Shown piece by piece: positions 1 to 12,553 of a stretch of DNA of 64,000 bases (position 1 is the stretch's first letter; each line of letters begins with the position of its first letter). The stretch is from Pseudisothecium myosuroides (taxonomy: Eukaryota > Streptophyta > Bryopsida > Hypnales > Lembophyllaceae). The translations under genes and the position numbers were made by a program. The notes beneath the pieces are model-generated. The model was not told where the DNA came from. It searched no databases and was given only the letters and a program-made list of their open reading frames with translations. The DNA lies in contig OX637288.1 of the NCBI GenBank assembly GCA_951799445.1, positions 49,615,288 through 49,679,287 of the forward strand, in the 5' to 3' direction.

Positions 1-11
1 CTTTTAACCCT

Positions 12-1305
12 TTAACCCCTCCAGGATCAAGGCCTTTTTCTGCCAAAAAACACTGAAAAGTGCCATTTCTAAGGTGAATGTACCCATACCCGACCACTTA
101 AGGGATTTTGCAGCACATGATGAGCAATTCAAAACGCGGGAAATTTTTTCCATGTAGAAAGATAAGAAATATGAGGATTCCCAAATTTTCGTAATTTTAT
201 TTGCAAAATTGAAGTTACTATGAATTTTGGGAGTCAAAAAGTTGTCTAGACTAGTAGCCAATGTCTAGAGTCGTCCAATTCTGATCATCTAAAAAATTGC
301 TTTCCCACTCACTATTTCCTACTTTTTTCCTCACTACTCTGGACATGTGTCATAACCTTATTAGTCCCAACCTTGAAAATACACATTCCAAGCTTTTCAA
401 CCTTGGTTGGAAATAGTGCCCCCTAGAGGTTGGCTATGGGTCGTGATCAACTATGGGTGCATCTACCTTACAGCAAAGAGTAAAAAAAATCTAAATTGTT
501 TTTTTTTCCACATCTAACCACAAGATCTTACACCTAACTAGAATAAGAAAGTGTGAAAAAATTTCAAAATTTTTGACCTCACAAATTGCAAGATTTTTGT
601 GTTTGAAGTGGAAAAAACAAGTTTTTCAGCACCTTGCGAGACTAGATTTTTTGACTTTGAACATTTTTAACTTAAAATTTTTGCACTACAGAGTTTTGAG
701 CTTTAATTCTTTGTATTGGAAAATTGAATTAAGAGTCTAGGGGAAAAAAATTTTAAAAAATTAAATTTTCATTCTTAAAAAAATTGCTAAGTAGAAGTAG
801 ATACAAGATAGAAGGAAAATCTAAATACTGATATCTTTTAGATGGAATTAAAATGCACTAAAACCAATGGTGAGATTGTTCTAGCAAGTAAACTCAATCA
901 TGCAAAAAAAATTGCAAAAATTGCATTCAGAAATGAATCCTACAAATTATTTTTTTCAAGAAGATGCTGTAACTGCCCAAAAAACAAGATTGTCCATAAC
1001 TTTCTTATAACAAATCCAAATGAAATGAATAAAAGCTTTCCAGATAGACAAAAATATAATCTATGAGAAAAAATAAAATAAAATAAAATAAAATAATTTG
1101 CAAATTTTTTTGCTACCACCAATCCCCTGTTTTGAGCTTATTTGGTCATAACTTTTGTTCCCGGGCACCAATTGTGAAAAAAATTATATTCCCACAAAGC
1201 TAATCAGTTTTCTTATCTTCAAAAATATTTACAAAAAATCATGACAAAAATTCACCTCGTAGGTACCTGCCCGAAATCCCATTTGTCCCCCAAAGGATAA
1301 CTTGG
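12..1305 (-). repeat. TTAA-bounded family B element, inverted and interrupted
   Basis: The left end reads TTAA (12-15) followed by CCCCTCCAGGATCAAGGCC, the reverse complement of the 3' end of the family B copies at 2083-3012 and 38278-39213. The interior follows those copies in reverse. About 400 bp (roughly 75-470) absent from the other copies interrupts it. The right end decays near 1305 without a clear TTAA. I see no transposase; it is non-autonomous. Confidence 0.6.
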
Positions 1306-2082
1306 ATCAAACATTCAAATTTTGAAGAATAAAATTAACACAAATACATCCCAAGTATACAAAAGTACATTTTTTCATCCATAAATTTTTTAAAGATTTT
1401 TTTATTAATTCTTCAAAATTTGTACAATATAGATCTTGAAGACTTTGCTATGAAAATATTCTATAATTCAAAAGGCATTGGTAGGTTTGGCCTAAGAAAT
1501 TAATTTTACAATTCAAAAAGTATTCCTTCAAAAATAAATTAAATGAAAAAATAAAAAATAAATCTTCAAAAATCACTATAATTACAACTTAACATTTGAA
1601 CTTATAAGAAAAAAATCTTGTGGAAATCTTTGTGATTCCATAATTAAAAAATCAAGATACCATGGTCATATGTCCAAAGTTCAAATTGCAATAAAATCTT
1701 CAATTTTAGAAGTTTTGGAAATTTTTGGAAATTGGAGTAGAAATTAGTCTTTACTATCTCCATTTGTATGTTGAATGCAAATGCAAACAAAATAAAATTG
1801 CAAGGCTAAAATTTGAATCTAGAGTAAGGGATATAGGTGGCCAGAACACAATCCAAAGAAACTGACATCTATTGTGATCCTTTTTTAGAGAAGGCTAATT
1901 ATTCTACAAATCAAATAGTCAAATTGGATGAAAAATCACCTAACTAATGTTCATTTGAAATCATTCAATAGTCCCTTTTTGGCTCTTGTGAGCCTACAAG
2001 TTTGGGTAGAAATTTTGGGGGGATGGCATTGTCCAGAGTCCTCCCAACTAAGGTAGAGGCTTGTAAAACCAACAAGGGATTC
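1306..2082. other. AT-rich intergenic DNA
   Basis: Low-complexity AT-rich sequence with no convincing reading frame, splice pattern or RNA gene. Parts may be decayed fragments of the flanking repeats. Confidence 0.5.
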
Positions 2083-3012
2083 TTAACCCCTAAAGTTCCA
2101 TTGTCCAATTGGGAGACAAAATGGATTTTGGGCAAGTTCTTGTGGTTTCAATATTTGAGGTAATTTTTTGAAATTTTAGTGACGATAGAAAAATATATTA
2201 ACTTTTGGGAAATATAATTTCTATTTCAATCGGTGCTTGGGGGCAAAAGTTATGGCACAAAAAGCCCAAATTTAGTTCGGTGGGCAAGAAAAAACCCTCA
2301 CAAAAACTTTAAATGATTTCTTTTTTTAAATTTTTTTTCTAATAAATTATATTTTTATATATATGGGAAGCTTTAATTCATTCCATTTGCATTTGTTATG
2401 AGAAAGTTATGGATGGTCTTGTTTTTCTAGCAATCAAAGCATCTTCTTGAAAAAATAACTTGTAGGATTCATTTTTGAGCTCAATTTTCACAATTAAAAA
2501 AAATAAATTTAGAAGGTTAAGATTCCTTGCTAGAACAATCTCACTATTGAGATTAGTGTATTTCAATTCCATTTTAGAGCTATTGATAGTTTTGTTATCC
2601 CTTCAATCTTGAATCAAATATTTTCTATTCAACAATTTTTTTAAGAATGAAAATTAAGTGTTTTTTTTTAGTTTTTTTCCTAGACTCTCAACTCAATTCT
2701 TTAACATTCAAAATTCAAAATTAGTAGAGCAAAAACCTTTTTAACTTAAGTCAAGAAGGTTCAAAGCCAAAAAATCTAGTCAAGCAAGGTGCAAAAAAAA
2801 CTTGTTTTCTTCACTTTAAATGCAAATATATTTTAATCTATGCTGTCAATTTTTTTGAAATTTCTTCCACACATTCTTCCACTAGTCTAGTACAAGATAC
2901 TACAATTAGATATGCAAAAAAAACATTAATTTTTTTTTTTGCTCTTTACAATAGACATGGCAGTTTTGAGTGTTTTTTGATGGAAAAAAGGTTTTGGGAT
3001 TTTAGGGGTTAA
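2083..3012 (+). mobile_element. TTAA-bounded family B element (piggyBac-like termini)
   Basis: TTAA (2083-2086) is followed by CCCCTAAAG and the other end reads AGGGG followed by TTAA (3009-3012), giving a 922-bp unit between TTAA sites. The same internal order occurs at 38282-39209 (928 bp) and, reversed, at 32044-34009 once its nested insert is removed. There is no coding capacity, so this is a MITE-like non-autonomous element. TTAA targets with CCC-starting ends are characteristic of piggyBac; that assignment is inference. Confidence 0.7.
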
Positions 3013-3052
3013 ATGGTTCAAATGTGCACAAGATGACCATTCAAGATAGTAA

Positions 3053-3707
3053 CACTACTAGAATTAGGTATAATTTGCATCATCCAAGATGTTGCTCAAT
3101 ACTCTAGAGGAGCAAACTTTTGAGGCCCTTCAAACGTTGTTTTAAGGCTAATTAGAAATGTTGTTTAGGTGAAGCAACGTTTTGGTACATGAATTTAGCA
3201 ACGGTTGTTGTGTAAATGGGAATGACTGAATTTGAGTTCCCATGTAGTTTTATTTGTTCTCTTCAATAGGAACATTTGTTCCCAATAATTCATTTAATTT
3301 AGGGGAGATAGATATTTAATATTCTAGACCAATAAAATATCAATATTTATGTTATACAATATACAATAATACCATACAAAATGTATAGTATACAATATTA
3401 TAGACACTTCTTGTGTAAATGAAGTATATGTTGTGAAATTGCATGTGAGATTGTGAGAGACAAGTCTATTATACTTCATGGGAGTTTTACCAAGGCCAAT
3501 GCTTATGGGATAAAGTTCTAGATGATAAACTCCATTGGGAACAAAGTATTTGGGAGTTCTCTCCATTAAACGTTGCTTAGATATTGCTTAGAAAATTGCC
3601 TCTTGCCAATCTTGCCAAACACTGTTCAGACGTACTTTTTTCCTTGCAACACTCCGGATGTTGCTACCAAATGTTGCACAACCCCCCCCTCCTCTATTCT
3701 ATTAGTG
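3053..3707. mobile_element. CACTA-type non-autonomous element
   Basis: It begins CACTACTAGAATTAGG and ends with the reverse complement of CACTAATAGAATAGAGG. The 3-bp flank TAA is duplicated (3050-3052 and 3708-3710), as expected for En/Spm-type insertion. The interior is AT-rich with repeated GTTGC-containing motifs and no transposase frame. Confidence 0.75.
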
Positions 3708-3710
3708 TAA

Positions 3711-5393
3711 ATGCATACCTATAGTACATATCTTATGTCATTTTTCAAAAAAAAATTAAGACATGTACAATGGACATGCATTTACATCCTAAAATGATGA
3801 CTATGGGCTCGGGCACATTTGAGAACCGTTGTTAGTTTTGCATGCCTCTACTTTTAGATTTTTTGCATGCCTTTTCCCACACAAGGGGGCGTGGGACAGA
3901 CTTTTGGGGCGGTCGGGCACTGTGAGTCCTTCATCGGTTTAGGTTCATCCCTTCCTTAAGTCCCATGAGCAGCAAACATATCCACTTGGAATCCCACTTG
4001 CGCCCCAAGAGAGGCTGCCACGTGTGGAGACGCGCATGATTGTCCTGACGATGCGCAGTCCCGACGGACGTCGATGACTGATTGCGGATATGCCGCATAT
4101 GCTCGGAGCTCGATCAGACGTCGTCGATCGAGGGATCCTCCCGCTCTTCAAGGTTTCCAGAACATACGTACGTCTCTGACTTATCTGTTCAACTCCGTCC
4201 GGATTGCACTCCAGCAGCAGCTCCTGATCAGCTGCATTTGCAGCGGCTACTTTTCGACCGATCGACCGATCTTATAGTTATCGATCGGACCAGGGATGCA
4301 CTTCAGCACCTGCCTTTGGCACCTTTTCCCGATCCGTGTCACTCCACAATAATAAAAAATGGATGAATACAGTAGCTGAACTTCATCCCCAGCTAGCGAG
4401 GTTGCGAGCTAGCTGGCTGCCTTTCGGTACTCCCTCACAAGAATTAACTAGGGGCTGGGCAGCTGGGCTTTCAGGAACTGGGTGCCCTCGCCGGCTGATC
4501 GAGACACTTCCTGCGTATCGATGCGGTTGAAATGGACGAGCGAGTCGAACGCTGGCAGGAGTACTGATCGATCGATCGAACTGTCAGGGTCCGTGCAAGC
4601 TGTGGACGCAGGGAATCCAGTGATGATCACATAGGATACACTAGGAAACACTAGGAATGGAATTTGGGCACAAAAGGACATAGATTTGTCCAATTTCCGT
4701 ACTGGAATTCTCCTCCGTGAATTGGAAGGTAGGTAGATGGTGGGATTTACAGTCTGCACGCACGCGGAATCGAAGGCTAGCGCAACAAACTAATACAATT
4801 AAATTTGCTCAAGCCAATGCACCGAAAGAGACCTGCTGAGATCAGCTCAACTGTTGGTCGGAAATATGAGATTAAACGACAGGTCTCAGGTCTTGAAACC
4901 ATATGCAGGATTGCTGAACATGCATGCATTTCGGTGTTCTCACTGCGAATAGGGTTTCAATTCAGGAATAGAAAATTTGTTCACGTACCAGTAGACAACG
5001 TCCACTCAGAAGTGGAGGTCGGGACTGGAAGACGAGGTTCACACAAAACCAGGAAGTATTAAGTTTTGCAAGACATTGATCGATCAGTATATTGATTAAA
5101 GAGCAGCGCATATACACGCATGTCACGAGTAGTAAAGAACGATTAAGCATTTTTGGATGAACGTTTCAATTCACCAAATTAAGCTTGAATGCTTCACAAC
5201 CAGAGTTCACTGGAGCAGCCTAGTTGTGGAGACTTTGAAGCTAGCAAATCAATCTGATACTTACACTGTCCACGACTGAACTGCTGGAACGGACGGTACA
5301 ATACAGAACAGGGAGTTACATCAATTACACATATGAACCTTGCAGACACAAGGCTGCCCTTGCAAGGGACTAAATGATTAATGCATTGATGGT
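3711..5393. other. Gene-flanking non-coding DNA
   Basis: Moderately GC-rich sequence downstream of the minus-strand repeat-protein gene, with CGATCGATCG-type short repeats near 4258-4285 and 4560-4580. The part next to 5394 probably holds its 3' UTR. The short open frames here lack codon bias and splice logic; I assign no gene. Confidence 0.5.
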
Positions 5394-6298
5394 TTAAAAC
5401 CACGATTTCTTCTTCTCAGGCTGCTCTCCATCATCAGTCTGTTGGGTAGGCTGACCATCATCTCCCACTGCCTTCTGGTCGTCGTCGTCCTTGCCAAAGT
5501 GCTGATAAGCCTCGTACCCGGCGACTCCCAGCACTCCTGCGCCAACCACACCTCCTGCCACCTCTTCCATCAACTTCTTGCGACGATGCTCTCGCTCATC
5601 GTCGTCAATGTCTGTGCGATCCTTCAAATTTTCGACCTGCACAATGATTACACAAATCCAAAGGCTCAACATATAACCCATCGATTGCCTTTCGACAAAT
5701 GAGCATTCTAATTCCTTCAAGTCATCGTATCGTACCAACATATATAAACATGAAAGTAAAGTAACAAAGATCCCACAAAATGAAGAAGTGCATCATGCAT
5801 CGTGCACGTCGTTGTTACAGCCGTGAATGTAGTTTTCCAAGCCTTTGAAATGTACGATCACTCAAACAATATTCAGCAATCAGAGTCAAGGCAAGTGGGA
5901 CGAAAGTGATAAAAAAAAAAGGTTGATTTGAATGAGCTAGATATGTAAAAACTCACGTCCTCCTTGTTGAACTGGCTGTTCTGGAATTCATCGGGAGTGC
6001 CATCACCATCGGAATCCTTCTGTTGCGACCCATAGCCGGTGGTGGAATTTTGACCATAGCCTGCGTCAGCAGTGTCGTCTCCATAGCCGGTACTGGTTCT
6101 CTGACCAGAGCCTCCCTGACCAGCATCGTCTCCGTAGCCGCCGGTTTGCTGACCATAGCCTCCCCCCTGAGTCGAGTCGTCTCCATAGCCGCTAGTCTTC
6201 TGACCATAGCCTCCCTCAGTGCTGTCTCCCAAGGTGGAGTCATCCCCGTAGCCCGATTGCTTGCGGCCACCGTAGCCGGAGTCGTCACCGTAAGACAT
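5394..6298 (-). CDS. Gly/Tyr/Asp-repeat protein, paralogue 1
   Basis: Two exons (6298-5957 and 5636-5394) joined over a 320-bp GT-AG intron in phase 0 give 194 residues. Residues 1-94 are irregular GYGDD/GYGQ repeats starting MSYGDDSGYG. Residues 95-106 form an acidic loop, DSDGDGTPDEFQ, resembling a thrombospondin type-3 or EF-hand calcium loop. After the junction come a charged helix (DIDDDEREHRR) and a hydrophobic glycine-zipper-like stretch (GVVGAGVLGVAG), then an acidic tail ending KKKSWF. The start is the first ATG after a TATA box. The paralogue at 17461-18669 has the same order, intron position and tail, which strongly supports the model. Function is unknown: the repeats suggest a disordered, possibly stress-related protein, with calcium and membrane contact possible but inferred only. 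No signal peptide is evident. Confidence 0.85.
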
Positions 6299-6430
6299 GA
6301 TGGAATGTAAATGGATCGGAGACTGGCACGCAAATTTGGTAAGAAACGGAAAGAAGTGCCTGCAATTGTAACAGAATATTCAAGATTGATGAGGTGACCG
6401 ACGTGAGAGACAGAGAGGCAGTCGAACTTC

Positions 6431-6437
6431 ATTTATA
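6431..6437 (-). promoter_or_regulatory. TATA box of paralogue 1
   Basis: On the minus strand this reads TATAAAT, about 135 bases upstream of the ATG at 6298. The spacing nearly matches the TATA-to-ATG distance of the paralogue at 17461. Confidence 0.6.
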
Positions 6438-6439
6438 GT

Positions 6440-8277
6440 GCGAGCGAGCGAGACGATGATCGGCGGCAATAGGGTCCCGTCCGCGGGTATAGGTAATTAA
6501 TTCCAACCTTTCTTTTCTGTCTTCGTTGGGAATGCAGGTCGGTCGGGAACTTGCTTGGAGAATGGACATCCAGTACCAGTGGCTGGCTCCGTCCGTCCGT
6601 CGCTCCGATGATATGTGGACGATCCCATCCATGGACGTCGGTTACTTCCTCATCAGTCGTTCAGTTCAGTTCGTGAATGACGGAGCCACCGACAATTTTT
6701 GGGCCCTGGGATGGAAATTCCGCGACGAACGTCGAGCAATCTTCTTGCAGTTCGTTCCTCAATTGAATCCGTCCGTGAGGGGAAGGAAAAGGCCCCTGCT
6801 AGTAACTGTGGACGGATGGGGGACTTATTCCCACACCACTTTGTGAGGCCCTTTCGATGCAGATTTGGAGTTCGTTTGGGTTCGGCATCCGGCCTGTCAG
6901 AAGTGACGGGCAATTGTTGTTTGCCGTGAGCACGACTGAAAAGCTACAGTACCTTACAAGGAGTAGTTTATAACTTTGGGAAGTACTGCATCTCTGCTTT
7001 CTCTACTGAACATTGAAGCTTATTTGTGGAGTGAGCAACACCTGAAAAAGCCCCTGATCTTTCTGCACGGAAAATGAAAGACTCGAAGTGCCTTGCCGTG
7101 TGCCAGCACAGAGTGAGTTCAATTTGACGTATATTATGCAGCAGAATGATAGGGAACACTACATTACTTCAGTGCAATTTGACCTAGTACTCCGTACCAT
7201 ATGTACTGAATTGTACTCCGTACAATTTTTTGCAACAACAACTCTTCTCTTAATTCTTTGATCTAAATAATAAACACGCAAATTATCATCTGACATATTT
7301 CAGTCACATGATTGAAGGATTGGGAGATAAAAGAATGATATATTAACCTTAACCGTCGAGGAGGACGTTTTGTGGCCAATGAATGACAAAAGAATATCCT
7401 TTGTAGGACAAAAGTGTAACTATTCATCCTCTAAATTTTGTGAAAAAAGAAAAGATCATCTACAGTAGTTTGACTTTCAATGAATGCTTTTGCATTATTT
7501 TAGTCCTACAATTCACATGGTGACAAAACAAATGATTTCCATGGTTATGAGCCCGTCATTTAAGGGTTAACCAATGTTAATGTTATTCAATAGCAATCAA
7601 ACCTCGTTAATTTTTTGAAGACTATGCAACCATTTTGGTAGTTGCAAGGGTAGTTGCAAAAGGAACAAGCAACTACATTCCAATTGCCTTTGTCCTTGTA
7701 GCCATTGGCACACTTTTCAAGTAAGGTCCCTATTCAAGCTTCTTCACATGTACCTTCTACCAATGCGAAGCCTCCTCCCCTATGGTCTAGCCAGCCAACA
7801 ACTAGCTTGATGAACTTGGTTTAGAACCATGAAGAAATTTTTTGTGTATAAAAATTATACATTTAGTGAGACAAATTTAATATGATTTGGATAAACAACT
7901 TAGGATCTACGTGCTTTATACAACTAAAAAGAATATGTATTATAGGAAGTAATGTAAAAGAATATACATATTGAGTTCAAAATTGTTAGGATATTGACTA
8001 TCACACCCTATTATTTCACCAAAAGTTATATACAAAAATGATAATGAAGTGCACATATGAGAAGGAGTTTGGACCTGTAGTCTCTAGACCTTCTTGACTC
8101 CTACAAATCCAGACTGTTATCTTTTGATATCATTCTCAGGCCGGCATTCAACACTATATTGTATTGTCACGAAGTTATACATTTCCAAATTATCACCTTC
8201 ATTTTGCATTTTGGGTACTCATGCAGGCTGTGAAATTCAAGAGGTAGAATGTTATTTCATTTCTTCCTAACTTCACT
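6440..8277. other. Promoter flank and intergenic DNA
   Basis: From 6440 to 6930 the DNA is GC-rich with repeated GTCCGTCC words, probably the distal promoter of the minus-strand gene. From 6930 to 8277 it becomes AT-rich with no gene I can support. Near 7185-7215 GTACTCCGTAC words repeat. Confidence 0.45.
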
Positions 8278-8469
8278 TCAATTGTTTGGGTCTGGGAAAA
8301 CTGACAGAATGCCCTCTTCTGTGCCCCAAATATCCCATTTGCTGGCCTCCTGAATAATTCCAAATGCATACGGGTAGGGTACCATGGTATCTTCATGGAT
8401 GACATGGAATGGGCACCCATGGCGGGGATCATGGGCTGCCTTGTAAACTTCCTCTGAGCTGAAATTCAA
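8278..8469 (-). pseudogene. Exon-like open stretch, possible gene fragment
   Basis: About 60 codons on the minus strand have protein-like composition (for example HDPRHGCPFHVIHED and YPYAFGIIQEASKWDIWG) and lie just after a TTTCAG acceptor-like site. No downstream donor or companion exon is clear and the frame stops at a TGA. I do not recognise the family. It could be a relic exon in repeat-dense DNA or chance. Confidence 0.25.
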
Positions 8470-8697
8470 TCCTATCGGCTATCAGCCTATGAGTGCATGT
8501 TTCTCACCTTCCACAAATTGCTCATCAATGGACACTGAGGGTCATGCAGTCATGAATTGGGCATTGGTATGATCACTATGATGTACAGGACTGCATTTGA
8601 TTTTATTGGTTGTGGACCAAAGGGGAGGCATTGCCTGCATCGACCTAAGCTACGCGAGGCGAGGCGAGGACTTTCAGTGAGTAGGACATTACGGTAC

Positions 8698-9351
8698 TTA
8701 ACCCCTAAATGCACGAGGCACCAAATTTTGGTGGCGACAAACCTTTGAAGTTAAATAAAACCTAACCAAGTTGCTAATTTTAGTCATTTATATTTTTGAG
8801 AAATTCTTTTTGAAGTCTAGTTTTAGCGACAAAAAGTCGATTTTGAAAATGATGGATTATGATTTTTGTATTCAAGATTTTGTGCACGGGTACCTATTGC
8901 AATCTTGACTTTCCATAGTGTTGACGGCTCTTGGAAATGAGCCTCAAATACACTAGATCTTGGAGGAAAAATCACATTAGAAATTCATTTTAAAAAATTG
9001 TAGAGTAGATTATAAGAAGTTGTAAATTGATTGGGATTATGGATATTAGGTCCTTTAACCTCATATTTTTTTGTTGACTAACTTTTTAGACTTGAGATAT
9101 GAAAAGAGGATTGAAAGACTTGAAGTCACTTTTGTAGTTTTCACACCCTCATGTTCAAACATTATAATCTTTCAATTCATAAGTGATATTATTGTGTTTT
9201 CTTCTCCTATGTGACCTCTAACATGTCTAGTTTGAATTTGTATGTTTATAAGTCACAAAAAATTGATACAACTTATCAAAATGTTGTCTTTTGTTCAATT
9301 TAGAGCAAATTCCTAGAAGTTCAAAAAAGACCTTGGACATTTAGGGGTTAA
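8698..9351 (+). mobile_element. TTAA-bounded family A element, copy A1
   Basis: TTAA (8698-8701), then CCCCTAAATGCACGAGGC; the other end is the reverse complement of CCCCTAAATGTCCAAGG followed by TTAA (9348-9351). The unit is 646 bp with no coding frame. Copies A2 and A3 align along its full length. Confidence 0.8.
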
Positions 9352-9848
9352 AAAATGAGCCAATGTTAAGTTACATGAATAAAGCTCCTTCTAATAGAGC
9401 TGCTTGTTTTTTTCCCAAATGAAAACAAAACATTCCCAATGATGTAAACTATTGTATTTCAACACACACGAGATTGACCAGTGAATGAAAATCCATAGAA
9501 GTAAAAGTGATTGAATCATTTTTGTGTGGGAGTAGCTTTGTCTTGTTGTCAAACTAGAAACAACCCAAAAGTTAAAAGTCCAATATTAAAAACAGTTTCC
9601 TGGAAATTGGAAACTCATGCACCTCCCTGCTTTTCATGAGTTGTGTCTGAAATGTTCCCCCAAAATTAATTTCCAATTTCCAGTTCTAGAGTTCAGAATT
9701 TTTGCACTTCTATGCAGTATTCCATAATTGATTTTGTCTCACGTGATTTGTTGGGCCGATCTCTGCAGCATGCAAGTTCCATACCAGTCCATTTAACATT
9801 CAACACTTCATTATCACAATGTAACCAAGAATTCCGTATTATCACTTT

Positions 9849-9985
9849 TTTTTTTTTTTTTTCTTGAAACACATGGACAAATTCCATTGATAAAAGGAAC
9901 AAGTACACAGAACCAAAGGACCAAGCCTTGGCGGAAAAAATTTTCATTATCTAAAGCATTTTCTAACAACCTTTTTAACAAAGAC
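9849..9985 (-). mobile_element. LINE-like 3' tail, copy 1
   Basis: A T-run of about 18 is followed by CTTGAAACACATGGACAA and a stretch that recurs at 19549-19690. Read on the minus strand it ends in poly(A), as expected for a retroposed fragment. No reverse transcriptase remains. Confidence 0.5.
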
Positions 9986-11814
9986 AACCAAAGAGGCGAG
10001 AGCTAGCAAGCAAGGGGCCATGGCAGGATAGCAGGCGGAAAGACATAGACTTCAAGGAAAAAAGACACTTTCTATTTGGCAACACGAATTGTAGAGGCTG
10101 GCAAGTGACGAGCTGGGACGCTGGCACTATGAATAGTGTTTTTTTTTCCAATTTATTAAGGACACTGCAGAAAGCCTTGAATTGATGCAATTGTTTACAT
10201 CTATATAAATGGATGAAACGTGTAAGATGTGGACGGATGTCACTTAAATTATTCATCCAAAAGAGAGTATATTCATCCCCCAAATGGAATATTGTCCTTA
10301 GAATATGTAGCAAATGAACGAAATTTGTTGGAGGGAGTACTAGGTGATATATATTTTTCCATTTTTATCCACTAGAAATGGAAGACTATATCACTTAATC
10401 CCTCCAAACAAATATGTATCAAAATATTGCTTAAGAAAACCCTGCTATCTATGAACCAAAATTTGATTCTGATCCAATTGATTCAATATTATAAAAGGAG
10501 GGAGAAGAAAGATCAGTTAGTTTCTGGGTTGAAGTGGTTTCTTTTCGATTGCAGTTTGCGTCTTTGCGACTCATTTCCTAAATTTGCGGTGATCCAGAAT
10601 GTGAGTCATTGAATACTGGACCTCTAACAGCAATTGCAAGCCAAGTGTTGACACCAACAAATCAGTTGACATTATTTTTGGCAACAATGGAGGATGTGCG
10701 TGATCAGGTGGAGTGGACTCGGTACTAAGTTAAGACTGACTTTTGATCGACTCAACGTTCGAAGAAATGGTCCAGATCTCTTTCTAGAAAAGTTGATATC
10801 TCCCGAATTTCGGTCTTCCTCAGCATTCCAGGAAGAATCAGGAACCCAGACCCAAGCATCCACCCTGTTCTCCTCCTCCTTTGGTACGAATATTCTCTTT
10901 TCAGATGCTTTGCAGTTTGCACCCCCCACTCATCACGCATGTGAGCCCTGAGTGAGCAGCTGAGGACGGAGGATGGGAACTTTGGGCTCCCCAATGGCAG
11001 CTAGCGTACGGATGACGGTGAGGAGGGAGGACGTGGGAATCAATCCGAGAACGATAACTGAACTGATGAACAGGTCAAAAAGACGAGCCAGGGCATGAGT
11101 CACTGCGATAGTACGATGGTGAGGTTGGTCGGTGAGGGGTGGACCGAAGAACTGCCGGGCCGCTTCCGTCGGTACCTGTAGCATCCGGGGGTCGGTCGGG
11201 CTCCGTGACTCCGTCCGCCGCTCGCCCGGCGGAAGTGGTGCTGACTGCTGATGAATGCTCCCCTGGCGGAGCAACCAGTGCGTCAGTCCGTGGAGTGGGT
11301 GGTTGATAAATTAAGTTAGGCGATAATTTAGTCTGGCTGTCTGTGGCGCTTTTTCCCTGCCGGCACTGCAATGAATCAGTTTTTATTTCATTTGTGCCCC
11401 AAAAGAATGTGCAAATAAATTACTGTATGTGATCTGATTTCCGAATAATACGAGAATACAACAAAAGCACTCGTATTCGATCATGACTGGCAACGGTGGA
11501 TTGGATCGTGGCTTCCGTCCATGGAATAAGTTATTCGTTTCCTTATTTTTTGACCGTACGACTATTTGTGCAACATGTGGGTGAAATAAAGGCGGAAATT
11601 TGCAAACTTGGACGGAGCCCCCGAGTACTGTACGGAGTCGGGGTAATATCTCTGTGGGTTTTGGAATGGAATAAGACAACCTTTGTTAGTAGTGCTTTTG
11701 CACGAGATGCAATGAACACGGTCATGTTCGGTGCAAACCATGAAGCCAATACTGGACTACGTTCAGTGTTGAAGGAACATTCCATATAACTGTCGATGAG
11801 ACCTAAATCTCCGT
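9986..11814. other. Intergenic DNA with a GC-rich island
   Basis: AT-rich to about 10650, then a GC-rich block at about 10900-11400 and again around 11480-11650, containing CCGTCCGTC and GTCGGTCGG words like those upstream of the two repeat-protein genes. Open frames occur on both strands but none has exon structure, so I treat it as promoter-like or decayed genic DNA. Confidence 0.4.
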
Positions 11815-12458
11815 TTAACCCCTAAATGCCCAAGGCCTGTTTTGAGCTTCCTGGAATTTGCTCTAAATTGAACAAAATGACAACATTTTGATAAGTTGTA
11901 TCAAATTTTTTTTAATTGTAACCGTACAAATTCAAACTAGACATGTTAGAGATCTCGTAGGAAAAGAAAACACAACAATATCACTTATAAAGTGAAAGAT
12001 TATAACGTTTGACCATGAGGGTGCTAAAATTGCAAAAATCTTTCAATCTTCTTTACACAAGTCAAATCCAAAAAGTTGGTGACCAAAAAAATATGAGGTT
12101 AAAGGGTCTAACATATATAACCCCAATTAATTTATGGTTTCTTAAAATCTACTCTAGAATTTTTTTAAATGAATTTTGAATGTGATTTTTTCTCCAAGAT
12201 CTAGTGTATTTGAGGCTCATTTCTAAGAGCTCTCAACACTACGGGAAGTCAAGATTGCACTAGGTACCCTTGCACAAAATCGTGAATAGAAAAATCACTA
12301 TCATTTATTTTCAAGATCGGATTTGCGATGCTAAGACTAGACTTCAAGAAGAACTTTCTAAAAATATAAACTATTAAAAATAGCAATTTAGTTAGGCTTT
12401 ATTTAACCTGGAAGTTTGCAAACACCTGATTCTGGTGCCTTGGGCAGTTAGGGATTAA
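11815..12458 (-). mobile_element. TTAA-bounded family A element, copy A2 (inverted)
   Basis: TTAA (11815-11818), CCCCTAAATGCCCAAGGC at the left, and the reverse complement of TCCCTAACTGCCCAAGGC before TTAA (12455-12458). The 636-bp unit is A1 in reverse orientation. Its right TTAA is also the left TTAA of the adjoining family B copy. Confidence 0.8.
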
Positions 12459-12500
12459 CCTTGAAGTCCCTGTGTCCCTACAAGGGACACAATGGATTTT

Positions 12501-12553
12501 TTAATTTTTTTTAATTTTTTAACAAATGGAAAGAACCATTGCATTAAAAAAAA
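12501..12553 (-). mobile_element. 53-bp retroposed scrap
   Basis: T-rich at the left and ending CATTAAAAAAAA, flanked by GGATTTT at 12494-12500 and 12554-12560. Copy B2 has an uninterrupted GGATTTTGGG at the equivalent place, so this is a true insertion. A similar sequence (ACAAATGGGAGACCCACTGC) occurs at about 24830. Confidence 0.6.

Noticed and set aside
10933..11371. Open frames in the 11-kb GC-rich island as a gene
   Set aside because: Both strands are open because of GC content; no domain, exon structure or codon pattern supports a protein.
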